64,000 nucleotides of DNA, from positions 8,974 through 72,973 of the forward strand of contig NZ_CDPK01000016.1 of the NCBI RefSeq assembly GCF_900068895.1, given 5' to 3'. Positions 1-9,458 of the stretch are shown here, piece by piece. The position numbers were made by a program, and so were the translations under genes. This stretch comes from Erwinia sp. ErVv1 (GTDB taxonomy: Bacteria > Pseudomonadota > Gammaproteobacteria > Enterobacterales > Enterobacteriaceae). Position 1 is the stretch's first letter. Every line of letters starts with the position of its first letter. The notes beneath the pieces were generated by a model, which was given only the letters and a program-made list of their open reading frames with translations, searched no databases and had not been told where the DNA came from.

Positions 1-356
1 ATCGCCAGACCATACCATTCGGTATACTGCAGCAGTGCGTTCACCGCCTGAGGGAGGGTTTCAGCCTCGCCCGCTTCGCCGGTCGCCAGCGTTTTCGCCC
101 AGCGGCCAATATAGAGCTGCTGAGGTTTCGGCGACTGAGCAAAATAGACTGAGGCTGCCTGATACTCAGCAGAAGCAATCCCAAAGTCCGTGCCGATATC
201 TTCCGCAGAGGAATAGAGGCGCAGGCGTTCGGAAACGGGGATAACCGTTGAACTGCCCAAAATCAGCATAGAGCCAAAGTTGCGGCCCGTTGCCGCGGCA
301 GGCGACATAATAACGTCAACGTTCACAATGCTGGATAAAGGTAATCCTTGTGACAT
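1..356 (-). CDS. DUF3383-family tail sheath-like protein, N-terminal part
   Basis: The first 118 codons are present and the gene runs off the left edge. The start MSQGLPLSSIVNVDV followed by a conserved block with NFGSMLILG and later YFAQSPKPQQLYIGRW is what I recognise from DUF3383 proteins, which occur among the structural tail genes of contractile-tailed prophages and are often compared with tail sheath proteins. The ATG follows a good ribosome binding site (GGAG). It lies 3 bases downstream of the gp12-like gene on the same strand, so both belong to the late operon that begins with the lysis genes. The sheath role is inferred from family and position; the rest of the protein is outside the window. 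Confidence 0.72.
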   Translation of the reverse strand, partial: MSQGLPLSSIVNVDVIMSPAAATGRNFGSMLILGSSTVIPVSERLRLYSSAEDIGTDFGIASAEYQAASVYFAQSPKPQQLYIGRWAKTLATGEAGEAETLPQAVNALLQYTEWYGLA

Positions 357-359
357 ACT

Positions 360-908
360 TTATTCTCCAATCAGATTAAAAGGTGTTTCCACCAGTGATT
401 TAATGCCGTATAAACGGACAGTTTTACGATTCAGACGCACCCGTAGCTGATTAATCCGCCGCGAGATATTGTCCGTAGTTTCAAAAGACGACGTTATATC
501 GCCACAGTTCTCTGCACTGATATCAAAGCGATCAAGCTCATCGATATTTTGCGATATTGTTAAGCCATCCCGTAATCGAGTGGCATAACGCTGCCCTTCA
601 GGACCATAAAAGGTGATATCGCATTCAATAAGCTCAAAGCGCCATAATTCAGCATTCCCCTCCTGTTGATTTTGTATTACCGGCGCACCCGTGGAAGAAA
701 GAGTACTCACCGCGATGGCGCAGCCATTTTCTTCAGCCGTAAATGCAGAGGATGTCTTTACTGGCCCGGCAGCAATAACGCTGGCCGCTGGCAAGCCGGT
801 AATACCGCTTACCCATTGCTGCAATTGTTCAACCAATGCATCATCGTAAACAGCCTCACTATTCAGGGGCGTCAGCCACCCTGATTCAGTCGTTGAGTTA
901 TTACTCAA
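360..908 (-). CDS. phage neck/tail terminator gp12-like protein (LIC_12616 family)
   Basis: A 182-residue protein without signal peptide or membrane segment. It resembles the LIC_12616 / gp12-like neck or tail-terminator proteins that usually precede the DUF3383 gene in contractile prophages and tailocins; that adjacency is seen here. The start appears to be TTG at 908 behind GGAGGTGA, because no ATG or GTG in this frame is better placed. Such proteins cap the tail tube and set the point where it stops growing; this role is known for the family and not shown by a motif here. It is followed after 3 bases by the sheath-like gene and preceded by about 140 noncoding bases after the spanin genes. 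Confidence 0.6.
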   Translation of the reverse strand: MSNNSTTESGWLTPLNSEAVYDDALVEQLQQWVSGITGLPAASVIAAGPVKTSSAFTAEENGCAIAVSTLSSTGAPVIQNQQEGNAELWRFELIECDITFYGPEGQRYATRLRDGLTISQNIDELDRFDISAENCGDITSSFETTDNISRRINQLRVRLNRKTVRLYGIKSLVETPFNLIGE

Positions 909-1048
909 TTCACCTCCATCATGATTTATCAGTTCTTAATTTTGCGCAGAAAGGGCCGCCATTTTAGTTAAAAAATGGTCGCTTTTACGCATCAGTTAAC
1001 GCAATCGATCTGCCTAAAGGTGCTACATGCGGTATTAAGCGCAGCTAT

Positions 1049-1492
1049 TTAATGTTCATTCAGGCACTGCGAACGGATATAAGCCTGGAGCCCGCTTATT
1101 TGCGCTCTGGCGATTTCGATTCTTCGCCGGAGAGTGAAATAATCCCGTTCAGCGGTGTTATCAGGTCTGGCGCGGGTTGCATCATCCACGCCGGGGGTGG
1201 AATTACTGCGATTGCAGGTGGCGGCGAACTGCAACCTGCGGCCAGCAGAGAGAGAATGCTCAAGCTGACTGACATTTTCCAGAGCCTGTTGCAGCTTGTT
1301 AGAATACTCCTTATCGATCTGACTAACTTTCTTTTCACGCTGCTGCATATCCTTAATAAGCGTTTGTTTTTCATCCACGCGTTTAAGCGCATGATGATAT
1401 TCGCTTCGATAAAATATTGCGGTTTTTGCCAGAATAAAAACAACCAGTAAACCCGCCATCATTATTCCTAACTTAACGCTCAGCCAGTTCAT
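1049..1492 (-). CDS. i-spanin (Rz-like) inner-membrane lysis protein
   Basis: A 147-residue protein with an N-terminal membrane anchor (about residues 5-23) followed by a long charged, coiled-coil-prone periplasmic part, the layout of Rz-type i-spanins, which join the outer-membrane o-spanin to fuse the two membranes at the end of lysis. The start at 1492 is chosen because GGAAG lies 6 bases ahead; an ATG two codons earlier (1498) is possible. The gene overlaps the end of the endolysin gene by 20 bases and carries the o-spanin gene inside it in another frame, the classic Rz/Rz1 arrangement. Confidence 0.82.
   Translation of the reverse strand: MNWLSVKLGIMMAGLLVVFILAKTAIFYRSEYHHALKRVDEKQTLIKDMQQREKKVSQIDKEYSNKLQQALENVSQLEHSLSAGRRLQFAATCNRSNSTPGVDDATRARPDNTAERDYFTLRRRIEIARAQISGLQAYIRSQCLNEH
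1096..1275 (-). CDS. o-spanin (Rz1-like) lipoprotein, nested within Rz
   Basis: A 59-codon frame lying wholly inside the i-spanin gene in a different frame. It starts MSVSLSILSLL and has the lipobox LAAGC, so Cys-15 would be the lipidated residue after signal peptidase II cleavage. The mature part is short and proline-rich (SSPPPAIAVIPPP), as in Rz1 of lambda. The protein would sit in the inner leaflet of the outer membrane and bind the i-spanin. The longer open frame upstream lacks a signal sequence at its start, so the start at 1275 is preferred. Confidence 0.82.
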   Translation of the reverse strand: MSVSLSILSLLAAGCSSPPPAIAVIPPPAWMMQPAPDLITPLNGIISLSGEESKSPERK

Positions 1493-1985
1493 TTCCATCT
1501 TCCAGTAAACATACAGAGCGCTCGGTTTCACGACGATTGATCAGCCCTCGCCATTTTTTCCCGCCAGCATAGACCCAGCGCCGCATTTGATCGCAGGCGT
1601 CTTGATAGTGACCTGCATTTAGTTCCCTGAGCAGAGTCGATTGCCGGAAGGCCGTAATACCCACATTGAAGGTAAAACTATACAGTGCTGCGCGCTGATA
1701 TTCGTTAAGCGGCACCTTTACCAGACCGTCCACCGCCTGCTCAATGGGCTTAAGATCGTCCCTGAGCAGGCTATCGCACTGCTGGTCTGTATAAATTTTA
1801 CCTGGAACGATGCCACTGCCGGTGTGACCATCGCATACCGTCCAGATCCCGGCAACATCGCGGTAGGGGCGATATACCCGCCCTTCAAGACCCTCCTCAC
1901 CCTGCAAAAGATGCGTGGCGATAATAAAGGCCCCGCTGCCAGCCGCGGCGATAAGCCTTTTTTTCAATTTAGGTGATAACGCCAT
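1473..1985 (-). CDS. SAR endolysin, T4-lysozyme fold (glycoside hydrolase 24)
   Basis: A 170-residue muramidase. The catalytic triad of the T4/P21 family is visible as E34 (in GLEG), D43 and T49 (in GIWT), followed by CDGHTG. Residues 12-28 form a weakly hydrophobic, Ala/Gly-rich stretch typical of a signal-arrest-release domain, so the enzyme is probably exported by Sec, held inactive in the membrane and released when the membrane is depolarised. The C-terminal part (CDQMRRWVYAGGKKWRGL) is also typical of P21-like endolysins. It follows the holin by 4 bases and overlaps the i-spanin. Confidence 0.9.
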   Translation of the reverse strand: MALSPKLKKRLIAAAGSGAFIIATHLLQGEEGLEGRVYRPYRDVAGIWTVCDGHTGSGIVPGKIYTDQQCDSLLRDDLKPIEQAVDGLVKVPLNEYQRAALYSFTFNVGITAFRQSTLLRELNAGHYQDACDQMRRWVYAGGKKWRGLINRRETERSVCLLEDGNELAER

Positions 1986-1989
1986 AAAT

Positions 1990-2241
1990 TTACTCGTCGA
2001 TCTCCGTTAAGACATGAGTGCATCTTTGCAGCGCTTTTATTTGAGCTATCGTCATTTTTCGCCGGTAATACCAGTTAATAACGAAGGTAAAAAGTGCTAC
2101 TAATATGCCTGCCAGCACGCCGATTGCGCTCCATTCATCCGGGCTGAAGCAATTAAGGAATCCATTCGCCATTGTCCCTATCGCTGCACCATAGGCGGCG
2201 CCAGACGTTAAATTGTTCATCGTATTGTCGCTCATCCTCAT
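1990..2241 (-). CDS. class II holin, P21 S-like pinholin family
   Basis: An 83-residue protein with two membrane segments: a first, glycine/alanine-rich and weakly hydrophobic one (SGAAYGAAIGTMANGFL) and a second, strongly hydrophobic one (SAIGVLAGILVALFTFVINW), ending in a basic tail. This is the pattern of the P21 pinholin, whose first segment leaves the membrane before hole formation, and it fits the SAR endolysin next door. Met-1, Met-3 and Met-8 are all in frame. In P21 two starts give an antiholin and a holin, and the same may hold here: starting at Met-8 would give a form close to the P21 holin start. Coordinates use Met-1. Confidence 0.75.
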   Translation of the reverse strand: MRMSDNTMNNLTSGAAYGAAIGTMANGFLNCFSPDEWSAIGVLAGILVALFTFVINWYYRRKMTIAQIKALQRCTHVLTEIDE

Positions 2242-2513
2242 CGGCGGAATTATCCGCCTTGATGAATTATTGAGGCAATCTAACCCGTATATTCCTTTCC
2301 GTTGGAGGGATATTGACACCTGACTTAACGAGTCAGATTGCTGAGTAGTGTTATCAAAGCAATTACCCTCCTGTTATTAAATAAATATTGATAAAAGGAG
2401 TTATTAATCGAGGGTGAAGTAACACGCCTTACAGCAATGTCTCTTGCACCGGGAAATCCGCCAGTCGCATCTGTTCTTATTCAATCTGTATGCTTTCACA
2501 CTACAGTGTAGAA

Positions 2514-2528
2514 TTCGTTACGAAAAGC
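2514..2528 (-). repeat. palindromic late-leader box, copy 1
   Basis: TTCGTTACGAAAAGC on the plus strand; the core is an 11 bp palindrome, TTCGT-T-ACGAA. On the minus strand TTTTCG is followed 17 bases later by TAGTGT, a -10-like hexamer. This is the copy closest to the holin gene. Confidence 0.7.
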
Positions 2529-2674
2529 TTTACTGGGATTTTTTTGAATTTAATTAGATGCACATCATAAACATCATTTATATACAGCACATGCTATCCG
2601 CATGGAACTCACTTAATAACCCAACCAATCATCACCGGCTTATTTATTTCATGATGCTATAGTAGAGGATGAAT

Positions 2675-2689
2675 TTCGTTACGAAAAGC
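2675..2689 (-). repeat. palindromic late-leader box, copy 2
   Basis: Same 15 bp sequence as copy 1. On the minus strand TTTTCG, 17 bases, then TACTAT, the best -10-like match of the four. The palindrome here extends to TTTCGT-T-ACGAAA. Confidence 0.7.
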
Positions 2690-2768
2690 TTTTATTTTTT
2701 ATTTCTCAACCAAAAAAAAATACGCAGTTGATTACATAACGAATCAAATAACATTTTGTTTTACCCAT

Positions 2769-2799
2769 AAAAAAACCTGCCATGAAGGCAGGTTTTTTT
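2769..2799 (-). terminator. intrinsic terminator in the late leader
   Basis: Inverted repeat CCTGCC-atgaa-GGCAGG flanked by A7 and T7, so it could work in both directions. It lies between Q and the holin and between boxes 2 and 3, where a Q-type late leader terminator is expected; Q would let polymerase read through into the lysis and tail genes. Confidence 0.85.
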
Positions 2800-2846
2800 A
2801 CAGCGACAGCATCTTTACTTGCATGCTAATACAGTACCTCGTTAAT

Positions 2847-2861
2847 TTCGTTACGAAAAGC
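2847..2861 (-). repeat. palindromic late-leader box, copy 3
   Basis: Same 15 bp sequence. On the minus strand TTTTCG, 17 bases, then TACTGT. A transcript from here would reach the terminator after roughly 60 bases, like a short late leader RNA. Confidence 0.7.
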
Positions 2862-3054
2862 ACTTAGTATGATTTTTTTCAAATATTAATAAATCATCGC
2901 CCGTAAAACACTCCCACAACCCGTGGGCTCAAAGAACAGGATTTCATTACAAACTAAACCCCTTAAGGGCTAAAGGAAATAACTGTGGTTCATCCAGTGA
3001 AATCGCTCAGATTTAATCAGTTAATTTCAATTTTTATCAGATTATCAGGGATAA

Positions 3055-3068
3055 TTCGTTACGAAAAG
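3055..3068 (-). repeat. palindromic late-leader box, copy 4
   Basis: TTCGTTACGAAAAG; the next base differs from the other copies. It is 18 bases from the stop codon of the Q gene. On the minus strand GATAAT (15-base spacing) or TAATCT (17-base spacing) could serve as a -10. Confidence 0.65.
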
Positions 3069-3085
3069 ACTTATTATTGAAAATT

Positions 3086-3460
3086 TTAAACCCATGCGTC
3101 CATTTCGAGTTTCGCGTCCGTCATAATAATGCAGGCATCAATAAACGTCTCGGCTATCATCAACTGGTTACGGATTTTCCCTTCAGAACATTTCAGCTTA
3201 CGGGCAATACCCGATTTCGACACATTATACATATAGTGTAGAACAACCAGATCAACCTCTTCATCGCGCCCCACCCTTTTTAATGTGGCAATGGCGGAGT
3301 CAATAATCATCCCGTCATTATCACAGCAGGACAGACGGGACTTACTCTCTGTCGGTAACAGGCTTTTAAAACCTGCCGCTACAGGTGACCAGTCCAGCTG
3401 TGTGCCCTCTGCCGCAGCCCATCCACCCCATCTTTCCAGTACCTTTTGTATATCTCGCAT
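3086..3460 (-). CDS. phage late antiterminator Q family protein
   Basis: A 124-residue protein that I recognise as antiterminator Q (the Phage_antitermQ family of lambdoid prophages): start MRDIQKVLERWGGWAA, then LDWSPVAAGFKSLLP, SRLSCCDNDG, and a C-terminal helix-turn-helix-like part (VSKSGIARKLKCSEGKIRNQL). Q binds DNA at the late promoter, joins RNA polymerase and lets it pass the leader terminator. The neighbours fit: repressor upstream on the other strand, and a 750-base leader with terminator and then the lysis cassette downstream. It probably controls holin, endolysin, spanin and tail genes as one late operon. Confidence 0.88.
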   Translation of the reverse strand: MRDIQKVLERWGGWAAAEGTQLDWSPVAAGFKSLLPTESKSRLSCCDNDGMIIDSAIATLKRVGRDEEVDLVVLHYMYNVSKSGIARKLKCSEGKIRNQLMIAETFIDACIIMTDAKLEMDAWV

Positions 3461-3650
3461 ATAACCCCCCTCTTACGTAATCCTGTCCCGGGTGATATTT
3501 CCCCTGCCTTCTGCCCTCCACCTTCCTGACATCTGTTCTGTTACGACGCGTTGCCCCTAAGGGTCCGAACGTACGCCCGAACTGACCGCAGGCTCGCCAG
3601 ACATGCTTTAATCCGGCTTATCGATGGTGACAATGTTGGCAATCTATACT

Positions 3651-3713
3651 AAAATGCATTAGTCATCAACCCACAAACGATTAGAAAAGCAATTTTAATG
3701 CAAAAATGCATTA
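3651..3713 (+). promoter_or_regulatory. candidate repressor operator/promoter region
   Basis: Two copies of the palindrome AATGCATT (3653-3660 and 3705-3712), both within an AAAATGCATTA context and 52 bp apart, with a third partial match TTAATGCA at 3694-3701. They lie just upstream of the preferred repressor start, where autoregulatory operators would be expected. The remaining bases from 3461 to 3650 show nothing recognisable. Confidence 0.45.
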
Positions 3714-3745
3714 CCCAACAGGAAAATTTAACGAGAGATAACACG

Positions 3746-4423
3746 ATGATTTTTGATCTCGATATTCTTAACCGAAATATCAAACACTTAATGGATGAAA
3801 GCGGGATTATAAGCGTAACTGAGCTGTCAAAAAGAGTAAATTTACAGCAGTCAACGCTGCATCGGTTGCTGACCGGTGAGGTCAAGGATCCCAAGTATAC
3901 GACGCTGAAATACCTGGCAGATTACTTTCAGGTATCCCCCGTTGATCTTATCGAACGCGACCTGAGATCGGTACAAAGCAGTAACCTGATTCAGATTGAA
4001 GGCGACCTTCACTCATTTGCGCTGCAAAAAGTGCCGGTACTGGGGAATACTCAGCTGGGACATGGCGGCTACTGGAGCGATATGCAGTATCCGGTCGGGA
4101 ACGGAGATGGTTTTCTACGCTGGCCCTCCAGCGATCATGACGTTTACGCGCTTAAGTGCGTGGGTGATTCAATGATGCCGCGTATTAAGGAGGGTGAGTT
4201 TGTTATCGTCGAACCTAACCAGAATTTTCATCCCGGTGACGAGGTGCTGGTAGTGACGAATAATGGCGAAGTGATGGTCAAAACGTTTCTGTTCAAACGA
4301 GATGGTTTTTTCCACCTTTTACCGGTGAATGAAGATCATGCCCCCATTCGTATTGCCGTGCAGGATGTGACAAAAATGCAGTACGTGGCGGGTATTGCAA
4401 AATCATCGCTCTGGTATCCCTGA
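3746..4423 (+). CDS. S24 family (LexA/CI-type) phage repressor
   Basis: A 225-residue protein with an N-terminal helix-turn-helix (about 8-60; SVTELSKRVNLQQSTLHRLL) and a C-terminal S24 peptidase-like domain with the catalytic pair S142 (GDSMMP) and K179 (VMVKTF). No Ala-Gly or Cys-Gly cleavage bond is obvious in the linker; the region around 104-108 reads LGHGG, so RecA-stimulated self-cleavage may be lost or use another bond. The start at 3746 is chosen for GAGAGA 7 bases ahead; an ATG 48 bases upstream has no such site and would place a possible operator in the coding region. It faces away from Q and probably keeps the phage-like block silent. Confidence 0.82.
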   Translation: MIFDLDILNRNIKHLMDESGIISVTELSKRVNLQQSTLHRLLTGEVKDPKYTTLKYLADYFQVSPVDLIERDLRSVQSSNLIQIEGDLHSFALQKVPVLGNTQLGHGGYWSDMQYPVGNGDGFLRWPSSDHDVYALKCVGDSMMPRIKEGEFVIVEPNQNFHPGDEVLVVTNNGEVMVKTFLFKRDGFFHLLPVNEDHAPIRIAVQDVTKMQYVAGIAKSSLWYP

Positions 4424-4543
4424 TTACCTGACCTTAGTCAGGGTCGGGTCAGTCAGCACTCGCCTGCCGAGCTGGCAATATGGTAAATTATTGCCGTCAG
4501 TCAAACGATTGCCCGTGAAACGGGTTATGGAAATGAACGTTAT

Positions 4544-4798
4544 ATGGCTTTGCTAATTACCCGGCACTGTATTAACTGCGACATGTGCGAGCCTGAATGC
4601 CCTAATCAGGCCATCTCCATGGGCGATGCGATTTACCAGATTGATGCCGATCGCTGTACCGAGTGCATAGGGCATTACGATACCCCAACCTGCCAGCAGG
4701 TCTGCCCGATCGACAACACCGTTGTGACCGACCCGGACCGTATCGAAAGCCGCGAACGGCTGTGGGAAAAATTTGTGGTGCTGCATCACGCCAGCTGA
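4544..4798 (+). CDS. yfhL: YfhL 4Fe-4S ferredoxin
   Basis: An 84-residue cytosolic ferredoxin with the two cysteine clusters of the Alvin type: CxxCxxCxxxCP near the N terminus (C-I-N-C-D-M-C) and CxxC with a longer insert, then CxxxCP (CTECIGHYDTPTCQQVCP). It should bind two 4Fe-4S clusters and carry electrons; the physiological partner is not visible here. It converges with acpS, as in Escherichia coli and relatives, which marks the right-hand junction between the phage-derived block and the core chromosome (between 4424 and 4543). Confidence 0.93.
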   Translation: MALLITRHCINCDMCEPECPNQAISMGDAIYQIDADRCTECIGHYDTPTCQQVCPIDNTVVTDPDRIESRERLWEKFVVLHHAS

Positions 4799-4830
4799 TC
4801 GAGGGATTGTGCAGACAGGATCCTGCCTGC

Positions 4831-5211
4831 TTAATTCTCAATAATTACCGTGGCGCAGGCGTAATGACGCTCATCAGCCAGCGTGACATGAACATGAACC
4901 ACGCCCAGCCTCTTCGCCACGTCAGCCGCCTGCTGAAAAAAGCGCAGGCCCGGCTTTCCCAGCTCATCGTTATAAACTTCAAACTGATTAAACGCCAGGC
5001 CGCCGCGAATGCCGGTGCCAAAGGCTTTGGCTGCCGCTTCTTTCACCGCGAAGCGTTTGGCAAGAAATCGCACCGGCTGCTGATGGGCCAGATACTGCTG
5101 CCATTCATTTTCACTCAGCACCCGCTTCGCCAGCCGGTCGCCGGAACGGGAAATTACCCCTTCAATACGGGCAATTTCCACAATATCGCTGCCAAGGCCA
5201 AGAATCGCCAT
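4831..5211 (-). CDS. acpS: holo-[acyl-carrier-protein] synthase
   Basis: A 126-residue enzyme that transfers 4'-phosphopantetheine from coenzyme A to acyl carrier protein, giving the active carrier for fatty acid synthesis. The magnesium-binding residues of the family are visible as D9 (GLGSDIV) and E58 ([12 protein letters not shown]). Length agrees with the 126 residues of E. coli AcpS. The start codon overlaps the last base of pdxJ, so translation of the two is probably coupled, and it forms the end of the era-recO-pdxJ-acpS operon. Confidence 0.96.
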   Translation of the reverse strand: MAILGLGSDIVEIARIEGVISRSGDRLAKRVLSENEWQQYLAHQQPVRFLAKRFAVKEAAAKAFGTGIRGGLAFNQFEVYNDELGKPGLRFFQQAADVAKRLGVVHVHVTLADERHYACATVIIEN

Positions 5212-5942
5212 TAGCGACGCGCTTCCCGCAGCAGATTTTTCATCTCTTTAACCGCTTCCGCCAGCCCGCTCATCACCGCCCGACCAATGATGGCGTGACC
5301 GATATTAAGCTCGTGCATCTGTGGCAGCGCGGCAATCGGCTGAACGTTGTGGTAAGTCAGCCCATGCCCGGCATTCACTTTCAGCCCTTTGCCGTCAGCA
5401 TAGACCGCCGCATCTTTAATGCGTTTGAATTCCGCATCACGCAGCCGTCCCTCACTGGCTTCAGCATAGGCACCGGTATGAATTTCGATAAAGGGTGCCC
5501 CGGTAGCCATAGCGGCATCAATTTGCTGATGATCGGGATCGATAAACAGCGATACCAGGATCCCCGCTTCTTTCAGGCGCGAGACGGCAACGGTGATCTT
5601 TTCCAGCTGACCGGCCACGTCCAGACCGCCCTCGGTGGTGACTTCCTCACGCTTTTCAGGCACCAGACAGCAGAAATGCGGCTTGATTTCGCAGGCAATA
5701 TCGATCATCTCGTCGGTAACGGCCATTTCAAGATTCATGCGCGTCTGAATAGTTTGCCGCAGGATGCGCACGTCACGATCGGTGATATGACGACGGTCTT
5801 CCCGCAGATGTACGGTGATGCCATCCGCCCCCGCCTGTTCAGAAACAAAAGCCGCCTGCACCGGATCCGGGTAGTGAGTACCGCGCGCATTACGCACAGT
5901 TGCAACGTGATCGATATTAACGCCTAACAATAATTCAGCCAT
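5211..5942 (-). CDS. pdxJ: pyridoxine 5'-phosphate synthase
   Basis: A 243-residue TIM-barrel enzyme that condenses 1-deoxy-D-xylulose 5-phosphate with 3-amino-2-oxopropyl phosphate, the last ring-forming step of vitamin B6 synthesis. The start [20 protein letters not shown] is typical, and later blocks such as [14 protein letters not shown] and GHGLTYHNV form the active site. The ATG at 5942 follows GAGG; a longer open frame upstream overlaps recO and is not needed. It lies 70 bases after recO and touches acpS. Confidence 0.96.
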   Translation of the reverse strand: MAELLLGVNIDHVATVRNARGTHYPDPVQAAFVSEQAGADGITVHLREDRRHITDRDVRILRQTIQTRMNLEMAVTDEMIDIACEIKPHFCCLVPEKREEVTTEGGLDVAGQLEKITVAVSRLKEAGILVSLFIDPDHQQIDAAMATGAPFIEIHTGAYAEASEGRLRDAEFKRIKDAAVYADGKGLKVNAGHGLTYHNVQPIAALPQMHELNIGHAIIGRAVMSGLAEAVKEMKNLLREARR

Positions 5943-6012
5943 AGCGGACCTCAATTTTTCACAGTATTTGCAGAGTAAATTGTTCATTGCGCCTGCCGGT
6001 ATAAGCGCGTGC

Positions 6013-6747
6013 TTATTCAGCATCAGTAAGCGGGTCGGCGCGCTTTTTGGGAATAAACTGACGGAAAAGCTCCTGGCTTTTCAGCGGCTTTCCCCCAAGA
6101 TAAGGCTTTAGCGCAATGCGCGTAAAGCGCTTGGCGGCGCGCAGCGTATCCGCATCGGGAAAGGTTCGCTCGTAAAGCGCCCGCAGCTGACGTCCGGTAA
6201 AGGTATTATGGTTTATCACCAGGCTGGCAATAAAGCCTTTCTCTTCACGGTAGCTGTAGGTCATGCCCTCAGCCACCTCTTCGCCACTCCCGGCGCAGTG
6301 CAGAAAGTCGACGCCGTAGCCCAGGTGGCCCAGCATTGCCAGCTCGAACCGGCGCAGCGCGGGTTCAGGTGAGCCACTGGCTGCTGCCAGCGCCTGCAGG
6401 CAGTAGAGATAGTCGAAAAAAAGCTCGGTGAAGGCGGTTTCCTGCTCCAGTACGCGTGAGAGCAGTTCATTAACGTAGAGGCCGCAGTAAAGGGTAATGC
6501 CAGACAGGGGTAAAGCCAGAGAGATAGGTTCAGCCCCGCGCAGCGTTTTTACCTCTCCGCGTCCCCCCCACCGCACCAGCAGTGGAGTGAAAGGTTGCAG
6601 CGCGCCTTTCAGGCTGGAGCGCTTTCCGCGTGCGCCTTTGGCAACAACGCGGATGCGTCCGTAATTTTCAGAAAAGAGGTCGAGCATCAGGCTGGTTTCG
6701 CTCCATGGGCGTCCATGCAGTACAAACGCGCGCTGCCAGCCTTCCAT
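6013..6747 (-). CDS. recO: DNA repair protein RecO
   Basis: A 244-residue protein with the N-terminal OB fold ([22 protein letters not shown]) and a C-terminal helical part. RecO works with RecF and RecR to load RecA on SSB-coated single-stranded DNA at gaps. The length is close to the 242 residues of E. coli RecO. It starts 5 bases after the era stop codon and is followed by pdxJ, the usual order. Confidence 0.94.
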   Translation of the reverse strand: MEGWQRAFVLHGRPWSETSLMLDLFSENYGRIRVVAKGARGKRSSLKGALQPFTPLLVRWGGRGEVKTLRGAEPISLALPLSGITLYCGLYVNELLSRVLEQETAFTELFFDYLYCLQALAAASGSPEPALRRFELAMLGHLGYGVDFLHCAGSGEEVAEGMTYSYREEKGFIASLVINHNTFTGRQLRALYERTFPDADTLRAAKRFTRIALKPYLGGKPLKSQELFRQFIPKKRADPLTDAE

Positions 6748-6752
6748 CAGGA

Positions 6753-8338
<1,586 letters not shown>

Positions 8339-8366
8339 TTACCAGTATCTGAATGCGTCAATTATT

Positions 8367-8443
8367 CTGCACACGGAACAGGGCTGGACGCGCCAACACG
8401 GGACTGTTTCGTGTGCAGGGTGAATGCCAACAGGCACTCACCC
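8367..8443 (-). promoter_or_regulatory. rnc leader stem-loops, likely RNase III autoregulatory site
   Basis: CTGCACACG at one end pairs with CGTGTGCAG at the other (8367-8418), and the pairing continues with AACAG/CTGTT inside. A second hairpin follows at 8417-8443 (GGGTGA/TCACCC with TGCC/GGCA). The first is the kind of leader helix that RNase III cuts in E. coli to lower rnc mRNA stability. Confidence 0.65.
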
Positions 8444-8472
8444 GCCTAAGTAATGCTACCCAAAGGTAGGCA

Positions 8473-9432
8473 TCAGTGAATACCGCCAATGCGGCTCAGG
8501 CGAACGCCAGTAGGCCATTCACCTTCCTGCTTCTTAAAGCTCATCCAGATGGTGGTCGCTTTACCAACCAGATTGCGCTCGGGAACAAAGCCCCAGTAGC
8601 GGCTGTCTGCGCTGTTATCGCGGTTGTCGCCCATCATGAAATACATACCCTGCGGTACCACCCACGTCGACTGTGGCTGACCCGGCTGCTGATAGTACGA
8701 GCTTGCCTGACCTGGTGCCTGGGTGACCAGCAAAATAGCGTGCGTGACGTCGCCCAGCGTTTCATTGCGGGTAGCCAGGCGCAGTCCGCCGCGCATGGAT
8801 TCGCCCTGCGGCATCTGATAAAAACCATTGCCCACTTCATTGCCGTCAAAGCCGCTGAAGGTCTGAATAAAATCGCTCGGCTCAACGTTGGAGTAGGTCA
8901 CCGGCAGCGCTTTTTCACAGGACTGGCCTGCGCAGGCCGGATTAATGCTCACCGTTTTGCTCTGCGGATCGTAACTGACCCGATCGCCAGGTAGCCCCAC
9001 TACGCGTTTGATATAGTCCAGGCTCGGATCCTTGGGGTATTTAAACACCGCGATATCGCCGCGTTTCGGATGCCCGGTCGGGATCAGCGTAGTTTGCGTA
9101 ATCGGGTCTTTGATACCGTAAGCGAATTTTTCAACCAGAATAAAGTCCCCGATCAAAAGCGTTGGCATCATCGAACCGGAGGGGATCTGGAAGGGTTCGT
9201 AAATGAATGAACGCACCACGAACACCAGCAGCAGCACCGGAAATACCGATGCAGTGGTTTCCACCCAGCCAGGCTGCTTCGCCGCTTTAATCTGCTCCGG
9301 CGTGCCCGTGGCAGCGCCTGACTGTGCCAGCTTTGCCCGGCGGGCCGGTGCCCACTTAAACTTATCAATACACCAGACAATGCCGGTGAGTAAGGTTGCA
9401 ATCGCCAGAATCAGGGCGAACATATTTGCCAT
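8473..9432 (-). CDS. lepB: signal peptidase I
   Basis: A 319-residue inner-membrane serine protease that removes signal peptides from exported proteins. Two N-terminal membrane segments are at about 4-22 and 62-77; the catalytic Ser is S87 (PSGSMMPTL) and the general base K142 (YIKRVVGLPGD), spaced 55 residues as in E. coli. The box GDNRDNSADSRYWG is near the C terminus. The start at 9432 is chosen for GGGAAG upstream and for agreement with E. coli LepB (324 residues). It follows lepA by 26 bases. Confidence 0.96.
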   Translation of the reverse strand: MANMFALILAIATLLTGIVWCIDKFKWAPARRAKLAQSGAATGTPEQIKAAKQPGWVETTASVFPVLLLVFVVRSFIYEPFQIPSGSMMPTLLIGDFILVEKFAYGIKDPITQTTLIPTGHPKRGDIAVFKYPKDPSLDYIKRVVGLPGDRVSYDPQSKTVSINPACAGQSCEKALPVTYSNVEPSDFIQTFSGFDGNEVGNGFYQMPQGESMRGGLRLATRNETLGDVTHAILLVTQAPGQASSYYQQPGQPQSTWVVPQGMYFMMGDNRDNSADSRYWGFVPERNLVGKATTIWMSFKKQEGEWPTGVRLSRIGGIH

Positions 9433-9458
9433 TCCACTTCCCTCAAAGCCCACAGGCT

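Noticed and set aside
2514-3068. CRISPR-like spaced repeats
   Set aside because: Repeat is 14-15 bases, spacing varies from 146 to 193 bases and no cas gene is present; promoter or operator boxes fit better.
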